From the NCBI GenBank assembly GCA_007258455.2, contig VDFB02047230.1, forward strand, positions 153,127,797 to 153,191,796: 64,000 bases of DNA, given 5' to 3'. The DNA comes from Sequoia sempervirens. Lineage: Eukaryota; Streptophyta; Pinopsida; Cupressales; Cupressaceae. Positions 11,359 through 21,889 of the stretch are shown here, one piece after another. Positions within the stretch are counted from its first letter, which is position 1, and every line of letters starts with the position of its first letter. The notes under the pieces are model-generated. The model did not search any database. It was given only the letters and a program-made list of their open reading frames with translations, and was not told where the DNA came from. The position numbers were made by a program, and so were the translations under genes.

Positions 11359-12693
11359 TGTTGGAAATAGGATGCCATTTAATTGCAATCCTAAACATTA
11401 TTTATTTCATGTATCTCCTAAGTCCTTGGAAATTTTTCTCAAACACTAGGATTAGAAAGAGATTAATTTTGAATAAAATAATCATGTTAATTAACATTTG
11501 TAATTAATTCTAAATGATAGGAGCATGTGAGGGTATCCAAGATGAGTTCCTAAATAATAGGAGCACATGGGTCGTCCACATGGAAAGTGGCACTCACCTT
11601 GAGTTAAGTTAAATATTTGGAGTAAGAGCAAACACTTTTGTAATGCATGTAAAGATCCTAAGAGTTAGGGATTGATTTTTACATGCATGAAGTTCAGTTT
11701 AGTTTAGTTCAGATCAGTTCAGTTCAGTTCAGTTCATTTTAGTTTAGTTTAGTTTAGTTCATAATCAGTTTAGTTTAGTTTAGTTCAGTTCAGTTTAGTT
11801 TAGTTCAATTCAATTCAGTTTAGTTCAGTTCAATTTAGTTATAGTTCAATTATCTTTAGTTAGTTTTAGTTGAATGCTAGTTGAATTTAGTTAACTTGGA
11901 ATGCATGACTAATGACTTGAGTTGCATGATAGATAACAGGTGACTTCCTTCAGTTAACAGGGGATGACCATTCTTGCATGAATGGTGGAGAGATGTTTCA
12001 GTTAAGAGAGAATGACTTAGACCCACCTTGGGTGTCCAAGTTGGCTTCTTGGAGTTAACACTTTTGCATACTAAGATATTTCAGAAGACTGAGTTAAGTG
12101 GACCCATTCTTGGGTGCCAACTTTGAGGATAAGCTTTGAAGATATCTACAGAATAAAGGTTGAGTTATGACTTTAATCTGGGATGCCCAAATGGATGAAG
12201 GTGATGATTTGACATTATTTTTCATGGCAGAACTCTAATTGCAAGAGATAGGTGTACCTTTTGTGAGATAGGGATTGAGCTTTGTAATTGTAACTGTTTG
12301 AGTTTACAAGGTTGATTATTGCCTATTTATCTCAAGCAAGTTGAAGAGAGTAATGTATCAATTTTATTGCAGGTTGTGAAGAAGATTTGGTGAAAGAAAA
12401 AGAAGCATTCTCAAGAAAGAATTGGAGTTATTTGTAATCTACTTCAGAGATTAAATAATACATTGATTCTTGGTGGATTTTTTTCTTGAAAGGGTTTCTC
12501 CATGGTATATGTTTTGTATTTTCTAATATCCTATCTAATTCTTCTACAACTTCTATCTTCATTCTACAAATGATAAAATGAATTAATCATATAATCACCC
12601 ACAAAGAATCTGTAACAAAGAATACATATTTAGATTAGAAAGTATAATAGTTTTACAATGTATTAAGCTACATAAACACCCCAATTTTCAACA
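11359..12693 (+). repeat. 3' LTR of the copia element
   Basis: About 1.34 kb, collinear with 8068-9380, starting TGTTGGAAAT and ending TTTTCAACA. It contains its own (AGTTY)n array at 11692-11840. Substitutions and small indels relative to the 5' LTR are common along its length. Confidence 0.92.
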
Positions 12694-12698
12694 TTAAC

Positions 12699-13135
12699 AT
12701 TGCAAAGGACTTAATAAAATGAATAATGATACTGGGAACCAGGGGAGAAGGTCAAAAACAAATTAGGAATCAATAACATTTCAGTAAACCCTAACAAGAG
12801 TGACAGCTTTTAGTGTTTATAATGTTTTTGTCAATTTGATGACAACTTTCTCTTTTCATTTGTATTGCTTTATGTTTTGCTTTTAAATTTGCATGCAATT
12901 ATTTTATAAATAGATAATACTTAATTTCTTAAATGAAAAAAAACTGATTTGAATAGATTCATAGACACTAAACTCAGAAAATAACTCTTTACTATAAATG
13001 AATAACAAAGAATAACACAATGTGCAACCATTTATTTTATTACAATTGAATTACAATGTCACATTATTACATATCTTTTTAAAGATGAGTAATTGTAGAG
13101 CAGAAAAGCTCTTGTTTTGTATAAATAACATATGT
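12699..13135. other. AT-rich spacer, nothing recognised
   Basis: This is the right flank of the copia insertion. No coding similarity, LTR end or tandem unit is seen. Confidence 0.4.
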
Positions 13136-13140
13136 CACTC

Positions 13141-13322
13141 TACATAGACACAATTTATTCCAAGTTGTTGCTCATGACAATGGATTACAAATTGATTCCA
13201 ATTTCCAAGCTTTTGTTGGTGACAACACAATACAAATGTGACACTAAAAATAAATTCATGATTCCAAGCTTCTACTGGTGACAACATAATACAAATGTGG
13301 CTCTGAAAATAAACGCAAGGGA
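13141..13322. repeat. Tandem repeat, about 60-bp unit, 2.5-3 copies
   Basis: Two consecutive copies begin 'attccaagctt' (near 13195 and 13259) and continue with 'ggtgacaac' and 'acaatacaaatgtg' or close variants. A partial, more diverged copy precedes them. The open minus-strand frame across it shows the same period and is probably a by-product of the repeat. Confidence 0.75.
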
Positions 13323-13324
13323 TT

Positions 13325-14077
13325 CTCCTGGCCAACCATACTGGGGAACCAAGAGCTATGAAGATACAAAATGTATTTATCCCCTTTGAGAACCAAACTC
13401 ATGCAGAAGATGAGGGGTAGTAAAATTGCTCCCATCTTCTACCTATAGCCTCCATGCATCGGGATAGCACTTATCTCCATCAAAGCTCCTCATCCTGGTT
13501 CAAAACTTGTCTGAGAAGTCAGGTCAACCAAATCAACTTCTTTCTAATTCCACCCATTATGAACTTGAAGGAAATTGGTCTTTTACTCTGTAACTACATA
13601 ACTGGAGGCATGAGAATTTAGAGTATCCCCAATAATACCACATCATCTTCTTCCTAAATCCTTATTAACCCTAAAAAATGAAAACCCTTATGACACAATC
13701 CACTATCACTATCCCTATTTATGGGCCACCAATGCTGCTACCAACCTGATTCGTGCAAACCAAAAAACCAACTTAATCGATTCATGTAACTTAACCCTTA
13801 CATGCTCAATTAAAATATTTAATTTGATTGGTGTCTGGCTACATGCAAACTATACCTCAAGCTGACAAGTTGTCAAAATTTTCAGTGCCACTCAAACGAT
13901 ATGAAATCATTATAAATCTTGTTTCATTAAAGCTATGAGTTTTCCAATCAATCACTTTGGATGTTCATATGGCATTAATCATCGCCCACAGTACGACTAC
14001 CACACTTTCTTCAAAAAGATTGAGAATTTCAATTAATTTAAATGTAGTACATCGAGGCATTGAAAAGAGAGAATGAG
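13325..14077. other. Spacer, nothing recognised
   Basis: No coding similarity, LTR ends or clear repeats are visible here. Confidence 0.35.
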
Positions 14078-14692
14078 TGATGAGCAATAAGCCTTGGTCT
14101 TGCCATGTGTCCGCATATAACGGTTCTAGTTTTATTTTGGAGGTTTCAATTCACAAGTCTAGTGCTTCAAAGATTTACTTCCAAAATGCAACTACAGTCG
14201 TCCATCAAAAATTCATCGAACAGTCGTGGTTTTATTGATTTGTGCTGAAATTTGGCTATAGATATGGAACATCCTTCACACATATTTCCTTCATTACTTT
14301 GTTCCGAGGAATGTATTATAAATTATTTTATAAGGTTGATAATTCAACCTTGTCTGGCCTTTACATCCTTTGTGTAAAACATTCTTAAGCTTTTAATCCT
14401 TGGTCCTATGTTCTTCCTAAGCTGTCCCTCTTTTAAAAGAAACTTTATTCATGTGCATATTTCCACCACTTAAGTTCTTGTATCGCTCATTGCCAAAATC
14501 CTTCAACTCATTGTGTTCATTACCACGATGAGCGATGAGCCTTGATCTCACCATGTGTCTGCATCCAATGGTTCTAGTGTTATTCCTTAGTTTTCAATTT
14601 GCAATTCTAGTGCTTCAGAGATTTACTTTCAAAATGCAACTACAATTGTTCATTGAAAATTCATCGAACAATTGTGGTTATATTGATTTACA
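14078..14692. repeat. Pair of ~165-bp direct repeats with a terminal inverted motif
   Basis: 14078-14246 and 14526-14692 share 'gatgagc', 'catgtgtc', 'ggttctag', 'ctagtgcttca', 'agatttact' and 'attcatcgaaca' in the same order. In the second copy ACAATTGTTC (14642-14651) and GAACAATTGT (14666-14675) form a perfect 10-bp inverted repeat around a 14-base loop. A third, more diverged relative lies at about 7880-7970. This may be a short non-autonomous element family; no TSD was identified. Confidence 0.65.
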
Positions 14693-15010
14693 CTGGCATT
14701 TCGCCACTGATTTTTTTATTAGTTTGAGATTATGTTTAATTCACCAATGTTTTTTCTTATTCATTTGAAAATAGGTTTTATTTCGCCAATGATTTTTTTT
14801 TCTTGGTTTGAAAAAAAAGTTTTAATCACCAACAAGATTTTTTTTTTTTTGAAAACAAGTTTAATTCACCAATGGAAATATTTTCTAGGTTTGAAAATAC
14901 ATTTTAGTTGCAGCCAATGAAAATATTTTATTGGTTTAAAAAAATTTACAATTCGCTAGGATTTTCCACAAGCTTCTAGTGATTAAAAAATATTTGCCAA
15001 TTGATTTTTT
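14693..15010. repeat. Degenerate tandem repeat, about 40-50-bp unit
   Basis: The motif 'tt(c/t)(a/g)ccaatg', followed by a T-run and then 'ggtttgaaaa', recurs near 14700, 14740, 14785, 14827, 14865 and 14915. It fades out around 15000. The open frames across it follow the repeat. Confidence 0.7.
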
Positions 15011-15724
15011 TTTCTTGAAAAACAAAAAAAATTGATGCTAAAATTTACTATTTTATCAGGAAGTATACAAGATTCACCAGGATTTTACACCTTCACCAAG
15101 GGAGGGGAGTTTCTTAAAGTTATCCCTAATAATTCCGCTATTTTTTATTCTCTCCTTCCTCAACACTCTTCCTATAACAAAATGCACACTGCACCTTCTA
15201 TACAATGATAAACACATTGGAGGACATCTACACTAATTTCTACCCATCCTCAAATTTTGTGGAAGACAAAAATATCTTAACTGCAAACTTTAATCAATGT
15301 AATGTGACATTTTCACATCTCCATAAACCAAAATTTAGACTATGAGACCAAATTTGATACAACTATAATACAAGGTCTCAAGTGATGATATGCCTATTAT
15401 ATAGCAAAGAGACTCACAATGAAGAACACACTACAACAAGAAAGAAAGTAGTCATATATTAAATTAGTACGTTCAAAACTTTAACCTAAAATAATATAAA
15501 ACTAAAATAATTATCCATGTGCACTTATATATTCTAAAAATGAAAAAAAAGGGTAAAATAGAGCAGCGTCCTACAAAAATAATATTGAATGAATTTAACA
15601 TCTTTGTGAAACCACATATTTATTGTGAAAGTTACAATATCACTATTTTGACATTGAAAAAACATTTTGAAATATTTATATCTGGATGATGAGTAGAGTA
15701 CTGATCTAAATTAAGATCTTTTTT
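15011..15724. other. Spacer, nothing recognised
   Basis: I see no coding similarity. It is AT-rich, with poly-A/T stretches. Confidence 0.35.
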
Positions 15725-16215
15725 ACCATTTAATTTTTTGGGTCTGCTTCTTTGTATACACGTCTAGCAGGGAACTGGTAGCTACATCTAACAAAAATCC
15801 TCAATCATTTATAATGTGATGGATTTCCATGCCTTGTTCAAAAGCTCCCATTTTTGCATAGGCTGGGAGGATGCTGGAAAAGGTTGCGGAGTTTGGCTTT
15901 GCACCAACCAATCACATTTGCTACAAAGTTTCTAAATCATTTTTTATAGAATTCATTTTTTGCATATCTCACAATCAAAACATTCCATGAGACCGTATTT
16001 TTGTGAGGCATCTGATCAAATAATTCATATTCCTTGTCTATGCTTCCATGATTTTTCATACATGTCTACACAAAAATTTCTAACTGTAATATCTAACAAT
16101 AATTCCCCTTCTATTATGATTTGATGGATGTCCATACCCTAATTTGAAGCTCTCATTGTTGCCATTGCAATAACCATTACAAGGTCATAATGTGAAACAA
16201 CAATGTTTTAAGCAA
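15725..16215 (-). pseudogene. PPR (PLS-type) gene fragment
   Basis: The minus strand, read from 16215 down, contains pieces of PPR repeats. One reads 'GMDIHQIIIEGELLLD', then 'CVDMYEKS', followed in another frame by the equivalent of a '(F/D)QMP.KN.VSWN' motif. A second block near 15890-15740 reads 'SATFSSILPAYAKMGAFEQG', then 'MEIHHIIND', a stop and 'GFLLDV'. These match the consensus of plant PLS-class PPR proteins (A.sL..G..iH..i...G...DV.V...L.DMY.KCG), which bind organellar RNA. Frameshifts and stops show a pseudogene. Related, rearranged pieces make up the array at 19.5-20.9 kb. Confidence 0.78.
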
Positions 16216-17740
16216 TCAAAAGCACCCCCAGACTTTTGTGTGGGAACAATGTAAATTTGAAGTTAACAGAAACTATCGTTTGAACATGAATTTAGGACAC
16301 TGACAACAAGAATGAGCCCACATCTACCACCTAAATGGTCAAACCAACTTATAATGTGTTGGTTAAGCCCAATGAAAGCCGCCATGCCTTCCACGAGGCC
16401 AAAATACTCTGAATCTAGTACAAACTTTGGCTCCACTTAGATTTAGAGGATCTTTTCTTCAAAAGGGGCATCCCAGGTACTTACTGAGAAACTTATCAAC
16501 TTTGAAAACTAAGATTCTCTGCATTTCCGACTTGTGGAGGTAACAACCTTCTAAAAATATTTTTTTTAACTTATACCTATTTTCTATGATGAGAAATAAA
16601 AAGGGTGATAATTATTTAATTGGATACTTAGTATATGGCAACATTTTTAAATGGGTGTGAACAGGCAGAATGAAAAGATTTTCGCGTCTTGGGCCACATC
16701 ATTCTTGGCGTATACTTCACGCTCCTGAAAAGGCCTCAGAAATTTCTTCTTTTCAAAAAGACAAGAAAATATTTCATGTGTGTTCATAATTATGGTTGTC
16801 ACATCCATTTTGAATGGTTGATCATTCATGCGGTTTCACACACACCATTTTGACTCCTCTCTTAACTCTACCAATGACACCTCCTCAAGGTCTTTATCAT
16901 CTATTTTTTCCTGTAACGCTTTTGTGTTTTGCATCTTTTACAGGTCCTTAATTTAATTCTAGCCCTAAAAATTTCTCCACTTGTGGACAATGATAATGCT
17001 TGAAGGATAAATTTGTTTCTTTCGAACTTTGTTGATAGTTTTCCTAAGCCGCCTTTCAATCTCAAAGCCTATTTTTCAATAAAGTAATTTTTATTTTCAT
17101 TTAGAAGAGAGAAAAAAGTTACAAGATGTTTTTTTTGTTTGACATACAAGATTTTTTGAGAGCTACATGCTAAGCATAATATAGGAAAAAGACAAAATAA
17201 TGCTAAGTATGAACATTGGATACTAGTGGCAACAATAAAAACCAATGTAGATGCCTAGTGGCTTACCAATTATTAGTAAGTTGTGTGGGTAGGAAACAAC
17301 TATCTAGCCCTTTGGATGCACCACCCCATACCATGCCCATCATCGTCCATACCATGCCAACTATAATTTGATAATACCATGTTGTTTAATGCGTATAGGT
17401 ACAGTATTTTCAATTTTAATTCCATCCATTGAAATGGAAAGTATGACATAAGCAATGATATCATACTTGTCTTCGTTTACCTCACTTCTCTCCTGCCTAT
17501 TACATAGAAACATACATAACATGATGGGATGACATAGTGTGGGGCCCGTCAAGACAGACGATAAATGTGATGAAACCGGAAAACAAGAGGAAAATTACAA
17601 TGAGGGAAGCAAGGAGATAATGGTGACATTAGCTCATTTTTTCCACCACTTCAAATTCACTGGCGTGGTGGCTTGCACGAGAAGCTATCCATGCACTGTG
17701 GGTGGGAAGGCTGGTGTGATTAAGACATGCGTTTGAAATT
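16216..17740. other. Spacer; short coding-like fragments not identified
   Basis: A minus-strand frame at 16829-16647 (KKKFLRPFQEREVYAKNDVA) looks protein-like but I do not recognise it. At 17217-17270 the phrase beginning 'ggatactagtggcaaca' is repeated in the same orientation at 27094-27146. Confidence 0.35.
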
Positions 17741-17744
17741 GTAA

Positions 17745-18715
17745 CACGTATTGTTATTGGAAAACACTATGTGTTGTGGGTTTTCTCATTTTGTAGGTTG
17801 AAAGTGAAAGGTTGGGGAGCAAGGGGTAGAGTTGTAGGTGGGGGAGATGAAAAACCAATTGAATTGAGGTGAGGGGTTTCTAACTGATTGGGTTGTTTTT
17901 TGTAAAGGGTTTTAAAATATTATGTGGGTTGCAAGTTTCATAAAACCAGTGTTTTACAACCTGAAATTTTACAAAATAGTATGAATGTATTCAAAAGATT
18001 TTGTTATTTAGATCGTAAGAATGTAATCAAAAACATTGTTTTATAAACACCCATTGTTTTCCAACAATCAATAACACTCTGTGTTGTCGGGTTTTTCATT
18101 CTATAGGTTGAAAGAAAAAGGTTGGAGAACAGGGGGCAGAGTTGTAAGTGGGGGAGATGAAAACCAACCAAATTCAGGTGAGGAGTTTCTAACCGATTGG
18201 GTTGTTCTTTGTAAAGGGTTTTAAAACATTAAGTGGGTTGTAGGTTTCATAAAACCCATTTTTTTTACAATTTGGAATTTTACAAAATAGTATGAATATC
18301 TTGAAAATATTTTATTATTTAGACCATAGGAATGTAATGATAGGCACCATTTTATAAACTCTTAGTGTTTTCCAACAACCAATAACATAAATGTGATGTC
18401 GGCTTTTTCATTCTGCAGGTTGAAAGTGAAGGGTTGGAGAGCAGGGGGTGGAGTTGCAGGTGGAGGAGATGAAAAACCAACCAAATTGAGGTGAGGGGTT
18501 TCTAGAACTGATTGGGTTGTTTTTTGTAAAGGGTTTTAAGACATTAAGTGGGTTGCAGGTTTCGTAAAACCCAATGTTTTGCAACCTGGAATTTTATAAA
18601 ATAGTTTGAATGTCTTGAAAATATTTTATTATTTAGAACATAGGAATGTAATGAAAGGCACCATTTTATAAACACCCAATATTTTCCAACAACCATTAAC
18701 ACTCTGTGTTTCACC
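17745..18715 (+). repeat. Tandem array, ~310-bp unit, three copies (left arm of an inverted structure)
   Basis: Three consecutive units start near 17753, 18062 and 18372. Each contains 'ggttgaaag', 'gtggagttgcaggtg' or variants, 'gaggggtttctaac', 'gattgggttgtt', 'gtaaagggttttaa' and 'gtgggttg', and ends in 'tttccaaca'. Inverted relatives form the array at 24.6-26.7 kb; the last part of this array and its right flank (about 18,220-18,840) match 26,030-26,700 in reverse orientation. Confidence 0.9.
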
Positions 18716-19479
18716 ATTGTCAACAAGTTTATTCATTATTTCCAATAATGGCAAGAAATTGGTGTTATTGCTATTTGTAATGCGCACCTACATATATAGG
18801 CTTAAAAACCACAAGGGCTTGGGTATGTTGTGATGTTGAGTTGCAAGTGGGGGATACATGTAGAGGGTTTTACAGCACTATGTGGGTTGTAGTTTTATAA
18901 ACACCCAATGTTTTCCAATGACCAATTATACACATACGGTATAATTGGTCATTGGAAAACAAATGCAATGAAGGTAACCTTCAACATTTATATGAAATCT
19001 TAGGTAGACTAAAAATGGCATTTCAATTTCCTCATATGATGGTAAAACCATAACAACAAAAATCTTTTGGGGAAAAAATCAGCAAACCAAATGTATAAGA
19101 TTTTTTGAGAAAATCTGGGAAAAATCATATTTAAAATAAAAGGTAAAAAATTGTTGAACAAGAGATAAAAACTATATTTAAAAAAAAAAAATTGAAAGGA
19201 ATTTCCATAGCATAGAGATATAGAGAGAAAATAAAATAAAGAGTTTAACTAATGAATTATGGAAAATAGTTTTTTATAGTTTATATTCATATCGTTGATT
19301 ACATTGCATTGCACATCTTTCAAACTCAAAGCATTACTTCACATTGCATAGATAATAGTTAGATGCTAATAGAGGACAAAATTTAAACTACAATATAGTT
19401 TTTTACAAATTCAACCTACGCAGTTATGCAATTACTTCACATTGCATAACTAATAACTAGGAGTAGCTACCAATTGCAT
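18716..19479. repeat. Spacer with a truncated repeat unit
   Basis: 18716-18840 continues the segment that is inverted at about 26,030-26,150 (the stretch with 'cacaagggcttgggtatgtt'). A truncated unit follows at about 18840-18960. It contains a local palindrome: 'tccaatgaccaattatac' near 18915 is mirrored by 'gtataattggtcattgga' near 18939. The remainder to 19479 is AT-rich without features. Confidence 0.6.
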
Positions 19480-20940
19480 TTTCTTGTCATGACATTCCAT
19501 GAGATCACATTTCTTTGAGGCATTTTTTCAAATAGTTCACACCTTGTCTATGCTACCACATTTTTCATATATGTCTGCCAAAGCATTGTATCAAATAGTT
19601 CATTGCCTTGTTATGGCTAAAATCCTAAAATAGGTGCTTTTGAACAAGATATTGATGCTTGGAAAAAAATCTATCAAAGCATAATAGTAAGCAATAACAT
19701 AGAAAAGGAAATGAACTATTTGAAAAAAATGCCTCAAATAAATGTGGTCTCATGGTGATGGAATTTCGTGACAAGCAAATTGCTATGGATTTTCATGGCA
19801 TTCCATCACCATGAGATCATATTCCTTTGAGACATTTTTCCAAATAGTTCACTGCCTTGTCTATGGCTTGTCATGGCATTCCATCACTTTGATAGATTTT
19901 TTCCAAGCATCCATAGCTTATTCAAAATCACTTGTTTTAGGATTTTATCCATAGCAAAAAGGTAGTGAATTGTTTGATAAAATGCTTTGGTAGACATGTA
20001 CGAAAAATGTGGTAGCATAGACAAGGCAGTGAACTATTTGAAAAAATGTCTCAAAGAAATGTGGTCTCATGGTGATGGAGTGTCATGACAAGCCATTTAC
20101 AAGGCAATGAACTGTTTGAAAAAAATTTCTCAAAGAAATGTGGTCTCATGGTGATGGAATTCCATGGCAATCCATAGCAATTTTATTGTCATGGCATTCA
20201 ATCACCACAAGACCACATTTCTTTGAGGAATTTTTTCAAACAATTCACTACCTTGTCTATGCTACCACATTTTTCATACATGTCTACCGAAGCATTTTAT
20301 CAAAAGTTTCACTACCTTGCTACTATGGATAAAAGCCTAAAATGGGTGCTTTTGAACAAGCTATGGATGCTTAGAAAAAATATATCAAAGCATAATAGTA
20401 AGCAATAGCATAGAAAAGGTAGTGAACTGTTTGAAAAAATTCCTCAAATAAATATGGTCTCATGGTGATGGAATTCCATGAGAAGCCATAGACAAGGTAG
20501 TGAACTATTTGAAAAAATGCCTCAAAGAAATGTGGTCTCATGGCGATGGAATTCCATGAAAATTTGTAGAAAATTGCTTTTCATGGCATTCCATCACCAT
20601 GAGACCACATTTCTTTGAGACATTTTTTTAAATAGTTCTCTGCCTTGTCTATGCTACCACATTTTCATACATGTCTACCAAAGAAATTTATCAAACAATT
20701 CACTACCTTGCTGCTATGGCTAAAAGCCTAAAATATAGGTGCTTTCGAACAAGCTATGGATGCTTGGATAAAATCTATCAAAGCATAATAGTAAGCAATA
20801 GCATAGATAGGCAATGAACTATTTGGAAAAAATGCCTCAAATAGATGTGGTCTCATGATGATGGAATGCTATGACAAGCCATAGACAAGGTAGTGAATTG
20901 TTTGATAAAATTCCTCAAAGAAATTTTGGCAACTATCACT
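19480..20940. repeat. Scrambled array of PPR-gene fragments in both orientations
   Basis: Plus-strand pieces encode parts of a PPR repeat: 'ELFEKMSQRNVVSW' near 20035-20075, 'KMGAFEQAMD' near 20340-20370, and 'VDMYEKCGSIDKA' near 19990-20030. Minus-strand copies of the same pieces lie at about 19485-19585, 19795-19870, 20190-20290 and 20578-20685. A whole unit is inverted at about 19880-20060. The result is repeated head-to-head and tail-to-tail pairs, able to fold as hairpins if transcribed. No single long PPR frame survives. It derives from a gene related to the fragment at 15.7-16.2 kb. Confidence 0.82.
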
Positions 20941-21179
20941 CTCATCATATATACATTCTACTCAATTATGGTCTTCAATGGTATATGTGGATGTTTGATA
21001 AATGCAAAAACACAAATAATTTGTATGACAGTGAAACAACTGACTATAATGAGAACTTTCTATTTTGTAGACTATAACAATGTATTAAATTTCACCTTCA
21101 TATTTTATAATGACCCTTAGATTGAGTAAACATTGCATTACAATATCTTCATATGATTGGAACAAAAATTACACAAAAT

Positions 21180-21590
21180 AGTTGCAGGTTGGAAAACACA
21201 ATGGGTTGTGACTTACTTCCCAATTCTTGTTCAATGCTCAAGGGTGTAGAATTCGGGGTGGAGTTGTAGTCTAGGGGATACATAGAAGTAACCAAATTGA
21301 GCTAAGGGTTGACTAACTAATTGGGTTGTTGCATGTAGAGGGTTATACAAGAGTATGTGGGTTGTAGGTTTTATAACACACAGTGTTTTCCAACATCCAA
21401 TTATACATATAGAGTACGGTTGTAATGAAAAGATTTTTTTATTTAGACATTAATAATTTAATGAAAGGCACCTTCAAAATTTATAACAACTCTTAGGTAG
21501 ACTAAATTTTGTGCTTCAATTTTCTCATATGATGTTAAAAAAATGCACTAAATAATTGTAGGTTGGAAAACAATGTGGGATGTCAATAGA
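21180..21590 (+). repeat. Isolated copy of the ~310-bp repeat family
   Basis: 'ggttggaaaacacaatgggt' at 21189 is followed by 'gtggagttgtag', 'gggttgactaactaattggg', 'gtgggttgtaggttttataa' and 'gtgttttccaacat', in the order seen at 17.7-18.7 kb. A further truncated start lies at 21560-21580. Confidence 0.75.
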
Positions 21591-21889
21591 TGACTTTATT
21601 AAACTTGCACAAATTCTATACATTTCCTCATTTATTCAATACAATGGAAGTTGACAAACTTCTCCCTTCTCTCAATACAAGTGCCATGGTAGAAAATCCC
21701 AGCTACCACTTTCTTATCCTAAAACTAAATTTTCCCCTCGCTTTGTACGTGACTCCTTATTCTGAAAGAATAACTGATTATTGAAAATAAGTTACTAAAG
21801 AAACCTCCAATGCTACATAGAATATGGAAAGTTTTACCTTTCATATATTTTAATTCTAACATTTTGAAAATATTAATATTTAAAATGAA

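Larger units (their letters stand above)
8063..12698 (+). mobile_element. Copia LTR retrotransposon, internally deleted, with perfect 5-bp TSD
   Basis: Two long direct repeats (8068-9380 and 11359-12693) start TGTTGGAAAT and end TTTTCAACA. They are flanked by the same 5-bp TSD, TTAAC (8063-8067 and 12694-12698). An iMet-type primer-binding site follows the first LTR and a polypurine tract precedes the second. The internal region is only about 2.0 kb. It contains a gag with in-frame stops and a short remnant of the RNase H end of pol. Protease, integrase and RT are missing. The two LTRs show visible divergence and indels, so the insertion is not recent. Confidence 0.93.
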
